DNA of 64,000 bases from Achromobacter sp. MFA1 R4 (lineage in GTDB: Bacteria > Pseudomonadota > Gammaproteobacteria > Burkholderiales > Burkholderiaceae_B). Position 1 is the stretch's first letter. Each line of letters opens with the position of its first letter. This document shows positions 33,738-43,073 of this stretch, in pieces. The notes beneath the pieces are model-generated. The model was given only the letters and a program-made list of their open reading frames with translations, did no database searches and was not told where the DNA came from. The position numbers and the translations under genes were made by a program. The stretch lies in assembly GCF_900156745.1 (NCBI RefSeq), contig NZ_LT707065.1, positions 2,356,001 to 2,420,000 on the forward strand, in the 5' to 3' direction.

Positions 33738-35231
33738 TTACAGCCAGCCCAGCCAGCGCCAGTAGGTCATGCCCATCAGCAGCATCAGCAGATAGCCCAC
33801 GATGGTGACGATGATCCCGACCTTGGCGAACTGCTTGGCATTGAAAGTCTCCGTGCCCAGGCACACCATGTTCTGCGGCGCGTTGATCGGCAGGATGAAG
33901 CCATAGCTGACCACGAAGCCCAGCAGCATCGTCATGCCGAGTCGGCTGAAATCGCCCGGCAGCGTCGCCAGCACCGAAATCAGGATGGGCAGCATGGCCG
34001 AGGTCAACGCGGTCGCGCTGGCAAAACCCAGGTGGATGACGATGAGGAAAGCGGCCAGGATGGCGAAGATCGCGAGCGGTCCCAGATGGTCCAGCCCGGT
34101 GTGCTGCACCACCTGGTTGCCCAGCCATTGGCCGGCCTGCGTCGTCAGGAGGGCGGTGCCCAGGCTGATGCCCACGCCGAACACAATCACCGTGCCCCAT
34201 GGAATGCGCGATTGCACGTCCTTCCACGTCATCACGCCAAAGCGCGGCAGCATCAGCAGCACCAGGCCGAAGTAAGTGGTCGACGTGGTGTCGAACTTGT
34301 GCAGCTTGCCTTCCGTCGACCAGAACAGCAGCAGCATGATCGACACCGCCATCAGGCGCTTCTGCGCGCCGGTCATGGGGCCAAGGTCAAGCAGCGACTT
34401 CTCGACGGCTTCCTTGCCGCCGGCGATGCTGTTGCTTTCGGGCGGCAGCAGCTTGAGCACGATGACGATCAGCACCGCCGACATGATCAGCGACCAGGGG
34501 GCGCCGGCGATCAGCCAGTCCGACCACGCCACGCGTTCGCCCAGCATCTTTTCCATGAAGCCGACCGTCAGCAGGTTCTGCGCCGCAGCGGTCTGGATGC
34601 CGACGTTCCAGATGCTCGTGGCCTGCGCCACGATGATCATGATGCCGGCCGCGATGTTCGAGCGCTTGTCCACGCCGAAGGCCGCGATCACGCCCATCAT
34701 GATGGGCACCACGGCCGCGCTGCGCGCGGTGGCGCTGGGCACGACCAGGCTGAGCACGATGGTGACCGCGATACATCCGATGAGGATGCGCCGGGTGCTG
34801 GTGCCCACCTTGGACAGCGTCACCAGCGCGATGCGCCGGTCCAGCCCCGTGAAGGTCATGGCGGCGGCAATGAACAAGGCGCCGGTGACGAGCGCCAGCG
34901 CCGAGTTTGCAAAGCCGGTCAGCGCCATGCTGATGGCGGCCGAGGTGCCGTAGAGGACGTTGGGGTCTTTGATGGTGGGCGCCGTGCCCAGCAGGAACGC
35001 CATCAGCGTCGTGATCATGATGGCGCTGGCTTCATAAGAAACCGCTTCGGTGATCCAGACCACCACGGCGAATGCCAGGATGGCCAGCATGCGGTGCCCG
35101 GCCACGGGCAGGTCTGCGGGCAGGGGCATCATCAACACGCCGATCATCACAAGGATGCCGGCGATCAGGCCGATGGGAACTTTGGCTTTCTTTGGGGCTT
35201 GCGAGGCGGGGACAGCGGTTTCCGCGGCCAT
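33738..35231 (-). CDS. DASS-family (SLC13) sodium/anion symporter
   Basis: This 497-residue inner-membrane transporter of the divalent anion:sodium symporter family has about eleven to twelve helices. The paired family motifs are present: an SNT-like VPSATARSAAVVPI in the first half and LPINAPQNMVCLGT in the second. Members carry C4-dicarboxylates, citrate, sulfate or organosulfonates. GGAGAAGGAT sits just upstream of the ATG. It is co-transcribed with the dehydrogenase gene, which implies a small uptake-and-oxidation unit. Confidence 0.82.
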   Translation of the reverse strand: MAAETAVPASQAPKKAKVPIGLIAGILVMIGVLMMPLPADLPVAGHRMLAILAFAVVVWITEAVSYEASAIMITTLMAFLLGTAPTIKDPNVLYGTSAAISMALTGFANSALALVTGALFIAAAMTFTGLDRRIALVTLSKVGTSTRRILIGCIAVTIVLSLVVPSATARSAAVVPIMMGVIAAFGVDKRSNIAAGIMIIVAQATSIWNVGIQTAAAQNLLTVGFMEKMLGERVAWSDWLIAGAPWSLIMSAVLIVIVLKLLPPESNSIAGGKEAVEKSLLDLGPMTGAQKRLMAVSIMLLLFWSTEGKLHKFDTTSTTYFGLVLLMLPRFGVMTWKDVQSRIPWGTVIVFGVGISLGTALLTTQAGQWLGNQVVQHTGLDHLGPLAIFAILAAFLIVIHLGFASATALTSAMLPILISVLATLPGDFSRLGMTMLLGFVVSYGFILPINAPQNMVCLGTETFNAKQFAKVGIIVTIVGYLLMLLMGMTYWRWLGWL

Positions 35232-35543
35232 ATCCTTCTCCGGTTGTGGTCAAACTGACGAAACACCGCCCGCGAGCACGGGAGTCAATCAATTCGGTGT
35301 GTCGACGCTACAGGATGATCGTGACGGCATTGAGGAAAACCCGTATTGATGTTGCGCAAACGGATTGGGATCAGCGCTTGTGGAAAACTTGTCATGGGCA
35401 TTATGCTCGTCGCCCTTCGGGCGCCGCAAGCGCAAGACTGTTGCATTCGCGCAAACGAATCAGGGCGCGACGCGCCCATCAAGCCGCCGGAGCGGCGCCG
35501 ATTGATGCGCGAAACGGCGCGAAACGACAAGAATGCGGGCGAT
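35232..35543. other. Intergenic region, DASS promoter side and slmA 3' side
   Basis: No gene is seen in these 312 bases. The 35232-35340 part should hold the promoter of the transporter operon. Further right lie the small hairpin CGCCC-TTC-GGGCG (35411-35423) and the tight palindrome GGGCGCG-A-CGCGCCC (35463-35477), followed by repeated GCGCGAAACGGCGCGAAACG (about 35507-35526). None has a T tract. The palindrome may mark the slmA transcript end. Confidence 0.4.
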
Positions 35544-36119
35544 TCAGCCCAGGGCCAGCCGCAGCTGTTCGTCCAGATGCAGCGTCGGGGCGACGCGCCA
35601 GCCGCTCTGGGCATAGCGCAGCCAGCGGCCCAGGACCAGGTGCGTCAGCAGGCTGGCGTGCGCGGCGACATTGGCTTCCTGGGGCAGGCCGCCGTCGGTG
35701 ATGGCGATGCGCAGGGACTGCTTGAGCGACGCTTCGATCCGGTCGTTGATGTGATTGATGCGTTCCTGCAGCCGGTTGTCTTCCGTGACCAGCGCGTCGC
35801 CGGTCAGCACCCGCGTCATGCCCTTGTTGCGTTCCGAGAAGGTCAGCAGCATCGCGACGGTCTTGTGGGCCTGGGGCACGCCATAGGGTTCGGCGGTGGC
35901 GATCTGGTTCACCAGCGTGAAGATGCTGGTCTCGATGAATTCGATCAGCCCTTCGAACATCTGCGCCTTGCTCGCGAAATGCCGGTAGAGCGCCGCTTCC
36001 GAGACCTCCAGGCGCGCGGCCAGGGCGGCCGTCGTGATGCGGGAGGCGTGCGGCTGCTCCAGCATCTCGGCCAGGGTCTGCAGAATCTGGGTCTTGCGCT
36101 CGCCGGGTTTGCTCGCCAT
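35544..36119 (-). CDS. slmA: Nucleoid-occlusion factor SlmA (TetR family)
   Basis: This 191-residue TetR-fold protein binds DNA sites on the nucleoid and blocks FtsZ rings there. The helix-turn-helix (ITTAALAARLEVSEAALYRHFASKAQMFEGLI, about residues 30-60) and the following SlmA-specific phrase LTHLVLGRWLRYAQSGWR support SlmA over a generic TetR repressor. The start at 36119 (MASKPGERKTQIL) matches the family, and a longer frame to 36212 does not. It lies downstream of argB and the HAD gene on the same strand. Confidence 0.85.
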   Translation of the reverse strand: MASKPGERKTQILQTLAEMLEQPHASRITTAALAARLEVSEAALYRHFASKAQMFEGLIEFIETSIFTLVNQIATAEPYGVPQAHKTVAMLLTFSERNKGMTRVLTGDALVTEDNRLQERINHINDRIEASLKQSLRIAITDGGLPQEANVAAHASLLTHLVLGRWLRYAQSGWRVAPTLHLDEQLRLALG

Positions 36120-36174
36120 GGAAGGGACTGCTTCGCGCAGGATGACGGGTGGGAAGGGGGGATGGAGCGCGCCG

Positions 36175-36947
36175 TCAGCCCCGCAGGGGGCGTCGGCGTA
36201 ACAATAAATCACTGACGCAGTTTACCCGCAAGTCGACGTAGGCCGGGCGGTGCGATCGTCCGCGGCCGAAGGGGGTGCCGGGATGGTAGACGTGAACCGT
36301 GCGCAGCCCCGCGAGGCGGGCGCCGCGCAGGTTGGCCAGCGTGTCTTCCACCAGCACGGCGCGGTGGGCGGGGACGCCCTCGCGCGCCAGCACGTAGCGC
36401 AGCAGGGCAGCCGAAGGCTTGGGCCGGTATTCGCCGTGCAGGCGCATGTGCTCGATGGCCCACAGGCTGTCGAACTGGCGCAGGATGCCCAGGTGCGACA
36501 GCACCGAGCGCGCGTAATGCAGCGGTGCGTTGGTCAGCAGCACCTTGCGGCCGGGCAGGCGGCGCAGCTTGTAGGCCAGCGCCTTTTCCGACCGCACCAG
36601 TGGCTTGACGTCGAAGTCGTGGCTGCGATGCAGGAATTCGTGGGCGTCCACGCCGTGATGGCGCACCATGCCGATCATGGTGGCGCCGTAGCGCTTCCAG
36701 TACTGCGAACGCACCACGTTGGCGGCATCCACGTCCACGTTGAGCGCTTCGGCCACGGCCATTGTCATGCCGTGGTCTATCCTGGAAAAGATGGCGTGCG
36801 ACGTGTCGTGCAGCGTGTTGTCCAGGTCGAACAGCCACAGGCGTTCGGAATCGCCCGTGGCGAGGCTGCGCGAGCGGCGCAGGCGCACCGCCGGCCGCAG
36901 CAATTGTCGATGGATTCGCATCGGAAGCGCCGCGGACGCGGCCTCCA

Positions 36948-36948
<1 letters not shown>
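36175..36948 (-). CDS. HAD-superfamily pyrimidine 5'-nucleotidase
   Basis: This 257-residue HAD hydrolase of the SDT1-like pyrimidine 5'-nucleotidase subgroup has motif I DLDNTLHDT (nucleophile Asp41, Asp43), motif II with VLLTNAP and motif III/IV around KPSAALLRYV and LVEDTLANLRGA. It shares one base with the argB stop (TGATG), implying coupling. A shorter start at 36921 (MRIHRQ) would remove nine residues. It probably dephosphorylates UMP/CMP-type nucleotides. The substrate is inferred from the subfamily. Confidence 0.75.
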
Positions 36949-37883
<935 letters not shown>

Positions 37884-38136
37884 TTAGCGGGCGTTGAAAA
37901 GCGGGCGTTAAAAAAATGCCTGCACAAAATCGCGGTTGGGACGCGCTGGCGCAAGCATACGACGGATTGTAGTCCCCACAGGTTTCTTATGCTGCAAACC
38001 CATGTCCATATGCCCGACAAATAACAGGCATTCAGGTAAATTGGGGGCGTTTTCACAACGGCGCGCCCCGCAAAAGGGGGCCCGCACGACCCCGCGGGCA
38101 TCGATCCCCGTTTTTTACCCATAAAAGAGGCAAGAC

Positions 38137-38925
38137 ATGCGTTTGAACTTCGTCCGTTCCGTCCTGGCGGCGTCGGTGTTGCTGGCCGCCGCCAACGCGG
38201 CCCACGCCGAGAAAGTGGTGGTGGGCGCCACGCAGGTGCCCCACGCCGAGATCCTGGAAGTGGTCAAGCCCGGGCTGGCCAAGCAAGGCGTGGAGCTCGA
38301 CATCAAGGTGTTCAGCGACTACGTGCAGCCCAATCTGCAACTGGCGGACAAGCAGCTCGACGCCAACTTCTTCCAGCACAAGCCGTACCTGGAGACCTTC
38401 AACAAGGACCGCAAGGCCACGCTGGTGCCGGTGGCGCTGGTCCACGTCGAGCCTTTCGGCGGCTACTCCAAGAAGATCAAGAGCCTGTCCGAGCTCAAGG
38501 ACGGCGCGACCGTGGCCATTCCCAACGACCCGTCCAACGGCGGCCGGGCGCTGGTCCTGATGCAGAAGCAGGGCCTGCTCAAGCTCAAGGACCCGTCCAA
38601 CATCCTGGCGACCGCCGCGGACGTCGTTGAAAATCCCAAGAAGCTGAAGTTCCGCGAACTGGAAGCCGCCATGCTGCCGCGCGCGCTCGACGACGTGGAC
38701 CTGGCGCTGATCAACACCAACTATGCGCTGGAAGCCGGCCTGGTGCCGACCAAGGACGCCCTCTTCATCGAAGGCGCCGATTCGCCCTATGCCAACGTCC
38801 TCGTGACCCGCAGCGACAACAAGGATGCGCCCGGGATCAAGAAGCTGGTCCAGGCGCTGCACTCGCCGGAAGTCAAGACGTTCATCCAGGAAAAGTACAA
38901 GGGCGCGGTCGTTCCGGCCTTCTGA
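38137..38925 (+). CDS. metQ: NlpA/MetQ-family substrate-binding protein
   Basis: This 262-residue periplasmic binding protein of the MetQ/NlpA family is the D/L-methionine receptor of the MetNIQ importer. Family phrases include VVVGATQVPHAEILEVVKP, ANFFQHKPYLETFN and IPNDPSNGGRALVLMQ. The signal peptide ends in AHA|EKV with no lipobox cysteine, so the protein is soluble rather than a lipoprotein as in E. coli. No metN or metI is adjacent. It may serve a transporter elsewhere or have another ligand. Confidence 0.85.
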   Translation: MRLNFVRSVLAASVLLAAANAAHAEKVVVGATQVPHAEILEVVKPGLAKQGVELDIKVFSDYVQPNLQLADKQLDANFFQHKPYLETFNKDRKATLVPVALVHVEPFGGYSKKIKSLSELKDGATVAIPNDPSNGGRALVLMQKQGLLKLKDPSNILATAADVVENPKKLKFRELEAAMLPRALDDVDLALINTNYALEAGLVPTKDALFIEGADSPYANVLVTRSDNKDAPGIKKLVQALHSPEVKTFIQEKYKGAVVPAF

Positions 38926-38969
38926 GGCACGGGCCGTGGGCGGCTTGCCTGCCGCCCGCGGCCGGGCGT

Positions 38970-39000
38970 AAAAAAACCGCCCTGTGAACTGCCGGGCGGT
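38970..39000 (-). terminator. Intrinsic terminator after the tlpA-like gene
   Basis: ACCGCCC (38976-38982) pairs with GGGCGGT (38994-39000). Read on the minus strand, the stem is followed by seven T residues (38976-38970). It ends the yraN-diaA-dolP-tlpA operon. metQ converges from the other side. Confidence 0.85.
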
Positions 39001-39026
39001 CGTTCGAGGCGGTTGGCCCGGCCGGT

Positions 39027-39521
39027 TCAGCCGGCGGCCAGCGCCTTTTCGACGGTGGCGTGGAATTCCGCCTTGTCGTATTCGCCGAGATAGCGCTTGA
39101 TGATGTGCCCCTCTTTGTCGATGAGGAACGCCGTGGGCGTGAGGCGAATGTCGCCGAAGGCGCGCGCGATGTCGCCCTTGGTGTCCAGCGCCACGGGGAA
39201 GGGCAGCTTGCGCGTTTCGGCGAAGTTCAGCACGAAGTTGGGCGGGTCGTAGTTCATGGCGACCGCGATGGCTTCGTAGCCCTTGTCGGCGTACTCGTTG
39301 TAGGCCGAGATGGTGTCGGGCATCTGCTTGACGCAGGTCACGCAGCTGGTTGCCCAGAACTTGACCAGCACGACCTTGCCGCGCAGGTCCTGCATCGAGA
39401 AAGTCTTGCCTTCCAGAGTGGTGAAGGTGACGTCGGGGGCGGTCTGGGCCGGACGCATGACGAACCAGGCGCCGATGCCGACGGCCACGAGGACTGCGAG
39501 GGCTACGATGGCTTTTTTCAT
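39027..39521 (-). CDS. TlpA/ResA-like membrane-anchored thiol-disulfide oxidoreductase
   Basis: This 164-residue thioredoxin-fold protein has one N-terminal signal anchor (residues 3-22) and the active site Cys60-Val-Thr-Cys63 in KFWATSCVTC. The cis-proline region LTPTAFLIDKEG is present. The periplasmic domain probably reduces or oxidises disulfides, for example on apocytochromes. The start overlaps the dolP stop by four bases. The pair of intervening residues differs from the TlpA CPxC pattern, so its redox partner is uncertain. Confidence 0.82.
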   Translation of the reverse strand: MKKAIVALAVLVAVGIGAWFVMRPAQTAPDVTFTTLEGKTFSMQDLRGKVVLVKFWATSCVTCVKQMPDTISAYNEYADKGYEAIAVAMNYDPPNFVLNFAETRKLPFPVALDTKGDIARAFGDIRLTPTAFLIDKEGHIIKRYLGEYDKAEFHATVEKALAAG

Positions 39522-40255
39522 TTGATGGGCATCGCCTCGACGCCGCTGCTGGTGCCGGTCGGGGCGTCGCCGCCCGCGCCGGCGCCGCTTTCGATGGGCG
39601 CCTTGGTTTCCGTGGTGGTGGGTTTGGTGCCGCTGCCCGACAGGCGGATGGCTTCTTCGCGGCTGATGGTTTCAAAGAGTTTGACCACCTTGGCCACGCC
39701 GCTGACATCCGCGGCGGCGTTGGCGGCGTATTCGCCCTCGGTCTGCGTGACCTTGCCCATCAGGTAGACGACGCTGCGGTCGGTCGTGACGGCGATGGTG
39801 CCCGAGGGCACGTACTTGGTGTTGAGGAGGGCGGTCTTGACCTTGGAGGTCAGCCAGGTGTCGTTGGAGCGCACGCCAAACGAGGCGATCGGGCCGACGT
39901 AAAGCTGGTTGATGACCTGCTTCACGTTTTCCACGCTCTGGGCGATGGCCGTGGCCTGGTTCTTGGCTTCTTCGGTGGGCACGTCGCCGGTCAGCAGCAG
40001 GTGGCCGCCGTAGGCCATGGCATTGACACGCGCCGTCTCGCCCAGTTTCTGGGAGATCTGGTTCTGGGCCTTGAACGCCATGTTCTGGTCTTCGAGCTGG
40101 ACGCCGGACGTGCGGCGGTCGGTCACCACGACCGCCGTGGTGGCGGCGGCGCCGCCCACGATCAAAGGCGCGCAGGCCGACAGCGACAGCGCCGCGGTGG
40201 ACAGCGCGGCGGCGAGCATCAGCGGGCGGACTGCGGGTCTGGCGTCAAGAATCAT
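39518..40255 (-). CDS. dolP: Outer-membrane BON-domain lipoprotein DolP/YraP
   Basis: This 245-residue lipoprotein has lipobox LSAC (Cys28) and two BON domains (about residues 60-120 and 130-205). The C-terminal Ser/Thr/Gly-rich tail is an extra. DolP keeps the outer membrane intact and helps septal amidase control. The neighbour order rsmI / yraN-diaA-dolP is the same as yraL / yraN-diaA-yraP in E. coli and supports the name. The start overlaps the diaA stop (ATGA). Confidence 0.85.
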   Translation of the reverse strand: MILDARPAVRPLMLAAALSTAALSLSACAPLIVGGAAATTAVVVTDRRTSGVQLEDQNMAFKAQNQISQKLGETARVNAMAYGGHLLLTGDVPTEEAKNQATAIAQSVENVKQVINQLYVGPIASFGVRSNDTWLTSKVKTALLNTKYVPSGTIAVTTDRSVVYLMGKVTQTEGEYAANAAADVSGVAKVVKLFETISREEAIRLSGSGTKPTTTETKAPIESGAGAGGDAPTGTSSGVEAMPIK

Positions 40256-40845
40256 TCGGTGTCTCCAAGCAGAAGAGCGTCGATGCCGTCGCACAGCGCG
40301 TGCAGCAGCAGAATATGGACTTCCTGGATGCGCATGGTGCGATCGCTGGGAACACATAGATGGACGTCCATCGGGGTAATGAGTTCCCCCATGACGCCGC
40401 CACCCTTGCCCGTTAGGGCCAGGACGTGCATTTCGCGCGCGCTGGCGGCTTCCATGGCGCGGACCACATTGGGCGAATTGCCGCTGGTGGAGATGGCCAC
40501 GAGCACGTCGCCGGCCTGGCCGAAGGCGTTGACCTGCCGTTCGAAGACCTCGTCGAAGCCGTAGTCATTGCCGACCGCCGTGAGGATCGAGGTATCGGTG
40601 TTGAGCGCGATGCCCGCGAGCGGCAGGCGTTCGCGTTCGAAGCGGCCCACCAGTTCCGCGATGAAATGCTGCGCGTCGGCGGCCGAGCCGCCATTGCCGC
40701 AAGCCAGAATCTTGCCGTTGTTCGCCAGGGCGCCGAACAGCACGTCCACCGCCACGGCCAGCGGTTCGGCCAGGACGTTCATGCTTTGTTCGTGAGCGGC
40801 CATGGCGTCGCGAAAGTGCGACGTCATACGAGAGGTCATATCCAT
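40252..40845 (-). CDS. diaA: SIS-domain protein DiaA / phosphoheptose isomerase-like
   Basis: This 197-residue SIS-domain protein is of the GmhA/DiaA type. The sugar-phosphate loop CGNGGSAADAQHFIAELVGRF and the STSGNSPNVV segment are intact. Similar proteins either isomerise sedoheptulose 7-phosphate or bind DnaA and promote initiation. The yraN-diaA-dolP context favours DiaA, though the catalytic-type residues leave phosphoheptose isomerase activity possible. Two further in-frame ATGs, at 40839 and 40827, follow the chosen start. Confidence 0.78.
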   Translation of the reverse strand: MDMTSRMTSHFRDAMAAHEQSMNVLAEPLAVAVDVLFGALANNGKILACGNGGSAADAQHFIAELVGRFERERLPLAGIALNTDTSILTAVGNDYGFDEVFERQVNAFGQAGDVLVAISTSGNSPNVVRAMEAASAREMHVLALTGKGGGVMGELITPMDVHLCVPSDRTMRIQEVHILLLHALCDGIDALLLGDTE

Positions 40846-40990
40846 GGCCGCGATTATCTCACGGGGCAAGGCCGCCGTTCTGTCTTGGCGCAACGAGGGC
40901 GGGCCTGGCGGGCGAGGCGGATCCGCGCCACATCTGGCCGTCGCGGATCCCCGCGGCCCGCCATGGACCATCACCGTCCGGCACCGCCCG

Positions 40991-41470
40991 TCAGGGCAGC
41001 CAGAACGCGCCCCGCAGCCAGGTCGGCTGGCCGTCGTCGAACACCACGGCATCGAAGCGGGCGGGCGGGGGCACGCCCCGCCAGTGCCGCCGGGCCAGCT
41101 CGGGCAGCCAGTGGGCCGCCGCCCGGGCAAGCCGCGCCTGCTTGTCGCGTCCGATGCTGGCGGCGGCGTCGCCGAAGCGGCTGCGGGCGCGCGCCCGGAC
41201 CTCGACGAAGACGAGGGTGTCGCCCTCGCGCATGACCAGGTCGATCTCGCCGGCGCGGCAGGCCAGGTTGCGCGCCAGCAGGGCCAGTCCATGTTGCTGC
41301 AACAGGCGCAGCGCGGCGGCCTCGTGAAGGTCGCCGCGGCGCTGCGTGGGGGAGCGGCGCGGGGGCGGCCGGTCGGCGGCCGCGCGGCCGGTCCGTCGCC
41401 GGCGCTTTGCGGCGCGGCGGCGGGCGGCAAGGGCGAGTTCGCAGGCCAGGCGCAGGGTGTCGTCCGTCAT
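40991..41470 (-). CDS. yraN: YraN (UPF0102) endonuclease-like protein
   Basis: This 159-residue member of the YraN family has a predicted restriction-endonuclease-like fold. The core motifs [21 protein letters not shown] and [10 protein letters not shown] contain the acidic and lysine-type positions of a PD-(D/E)XK site. The first 45 residues form a very Arg-rich lead ([12 protein letters not shown]) not usual in the family (about 120 residues), but no later Met gives a better start. It begins the operon leading to diaA and is divergent from rsmI. The function is unproven. Confidence 0.8.
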   Translation of the reverse strand: MTDDTLRLACELALAARRRAAKRRRRTGRAAADRPPPRRSPTQRRGDLHEAAALRLLQQHGLALLARNLACRAGEIDLVMREGDTLVFVEVRARARSRFGDAAASIGRDKQARLARAAAHWLPELARRHWRGVPPPARFDAVVFDDGQPTWLRGAFWLP

Positions 41471-41537
41471 GGGAGTCCAAAGGGCAGCGGGCGTAGGCGG
41501 CTACACTGACATGGTTTCTCCGTGTCAGCAGGCTGCA

Positions 41538-42473
41538 ATGAATCAAAACGTCTCACCCCCCATGGCCGGCGATGCCTGGTCCCGCGTTGCCGAACGCGTG
41601 GCGGGGCAGCATTGGCCCGCCTCGACGCTGTACGTGGTGGCCACGCCCATCGGCAACCTGGGCGACCTGGGCCTGCGCGCGTGGCACGCCTTGCAGCGGG
41701 CCGACGTGATCGCTGCCGAAGACACGCGCGCCAGCCGCACCCTGCTGGACGCCTGGGGCGTCGGCACGCCGCTCATGGCCGCGCATCGGCACAACGAGGC
41801 CGCGGCGGCGCAGGCCATCTGCGAGCGCCTGGCACAAGGCCAGCGCGTGGCCCTGGTGTCCGATGCCGGTGCGCCCGCGGTCAGCGATCCTGGCGCGCGC
41901 GTGGTCCGCGCGGTGCGCGCCGCCGGCTACGCGGTGGTGCCGGTGCCCGGCCCCAGCGCCGTGATCGCGGCCCTGATGGGCAGCGGCGTGACGACGGACG
42001 AGAACCCCGCCTACGCCTTCGCGGGCTTTGCGCCGTCCAAGGCGGCGGCCCGGCAGCGTTGGCTGCGCCAGTGGTGCGCCTTGCCCGCGCCCGTCGTGAT
42101 GTTCGAGTCGCCTCACCGGCTGGCGGCCGCTTTCGCCGACCTGCTCGCGGTCTGCGGGCCGGATCGCGAGCTCACGGTGGCGCGCGAGCTGACCAAGCGT
42201 TTCGAAGAGATCGCTACCGTCAAGCTGGGCGAGGCGGCGGCCTGGCTGGCCGCGGATGCGCACCGCGAACAGGGTGAATTCGTGCTGATCGTCCATGCCG
42301 AAGTCCAGGAGGCGCCGGACGACGAGGCGGATCCGGCCCACGACGTGCTGCTCGATGCGCTGTTGGAATCGCTGTCGGTGCGCGATGCCGCACGCGTCGC
42401 GGCCAAGGTCACCGGCCAGCCGCGCGACGTGCTGTACAACCGGGCGCTGTCGCGCAAGAAGGCGCAGGACTGA
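41538..42473 (+). CDS. rsmI: 16S rRNA (cytidine1402-2'-O)-methyltransferase
   Basis: This 311-residue SAM-dependent enzyme methylates the ribose of C1402 in 16S rRNA. The tetrapyrrole-methylase-fold signature TLYVVATPIGNLGD is near residue 35, DVIAAEDTRASRTLL follows, and the GxxxALVSDAGAPAVSDPG loop is present. The ATG at 41538 avoids a long Arg-rich extension that would overlap yraN. It is divergent from yraN-diaA-dolP as in enterobacteria. Unlike there, no lpoA gene lies between. Confidence 0.92.
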   Translation: MNQNVSPPMAGDAWSRVAERVAGQHWPASTLYVVATPIGNLGDLGLRAWHALQRADVIAAEDTRASRTLLDAWGVGTPLMAAHRHNEAAAAQAICERLAQGQRVALVSDAGAPAVSDPGARVVRAVRAAGYAVVPVPGPSAVIAALMGSGVTTDENPAYAFAGFAPSKAAARQRWLRQWCALPAPVVMFESPHRLAAAFADLLAVCGPDRELTVARELTKRFEEIATVKLGEAAAWLAADAHREQGEFVLIVHAEVQEAPDDEADPAHDVLLDALLESLSVRDAARVAAKVTGQPRDVLYNRALSRKKAQD

Positions 42474-42476
42474 GTC

Positions 42477-43061
42477 ATGGCGTATTCGACCCTCGTGACC
42501 GACAAGCCGGCCGATCCGCAGGCGCCCCTGACCTACCGCGACATGTCCACGCCGCTGGGCGAAATGCGCCTGGTCGCCAGCCCGGCGGGTCTGCGCGGCG
42601 CGTGGTTCACCGATCAGGCGCTGCTGCCGCCGCCGGAAGGCTGGACGCTGACAGAGGACGATCCCATCCTGGAGCAGGCGCGGCGCGAGTTGGACGCGTG
42701 GTTTGCCGGCGGGCGCCGTGCGTTCGACGTGGCGCTCGACCCGGTGGGCACGCCGTTCCAGCACGAGGTCTGGCGTGCGCTGTGCGCGCTGGATTTCGGC
42801 ACGCTCACCAGCTATGGCGAGCTGGCTCGCGCGGTGAACCGGCCCAAGGGCGCGCAGGCGGTGGGCGGCGCCGTGGGCCGCAATCCAGTCAGCATCATCA
42901 TTCCCTGCCACCGCGTGATCGGCGCGGACACGTCGCTGACCGGTTTCGGCGGCGGGTTGCCGCGCAAGCAGGCGCTGCTGGCGCACGAAGGCAATCGCTA
43001 CCTTAGCCGCAGCCCGCGCGCCCGCCGCGTGTGCGACGGACAGGCCGAGCTGCCCTGGTAG
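42477..43061 (+). CDS. ogt: Methylated-DNA--protein-cysteine methyltransferase
   Basis: This 194-residue suicide DNA-repair protein takes methyl groups from O6-methylguanine onto Cys144 in the motif IIPCHRVIG. The DNA-binding helix-turn-helix segment TSYGELARAVNRPKGAQAVGGA lies just before it. The ATG is three bases after the rsmI stop. No Ada N-terminal domain is present, so it is Ogt-type. The last 20 residues (after NRYLSR) are a basic extension. Confidence 0.92.
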   Translation: MAYSTLVTDKPADPQAPLTYRDMSTPLGEMRLVASPAGLRGAWFTDQALLPPPEGWTLTEDDPILEQARRELDAWFAGGRRAFDVALDPVGTPFQHEVWRALCALDFGTLTSYGELARAVNRPKGAQAVGGAVGRNPVSIIIPCHRVIGADTSLTGFGGGLPRKQALLAHEGNRYLSRSPRARRVCDGQAELPW

Positions 43062-43073
43062 CGCCTTAGCCGC

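Noticed and set aside
32433-35258. A 941-codon plus-strand open frame covering the dehydrogenase and transporter genes
   Set aside because: It is antisense to two clear genes with family motifs and ribosome sites. Its His/Gln/Arg/Asp-rich sequence is the usual shadow of GC-rich coding DNA.
41470-41538. RNase P RNA or other small RNA between yraN and rsmI
   Set aside because: Only 67 bases separate the genes and no P-RNA core motif is present.
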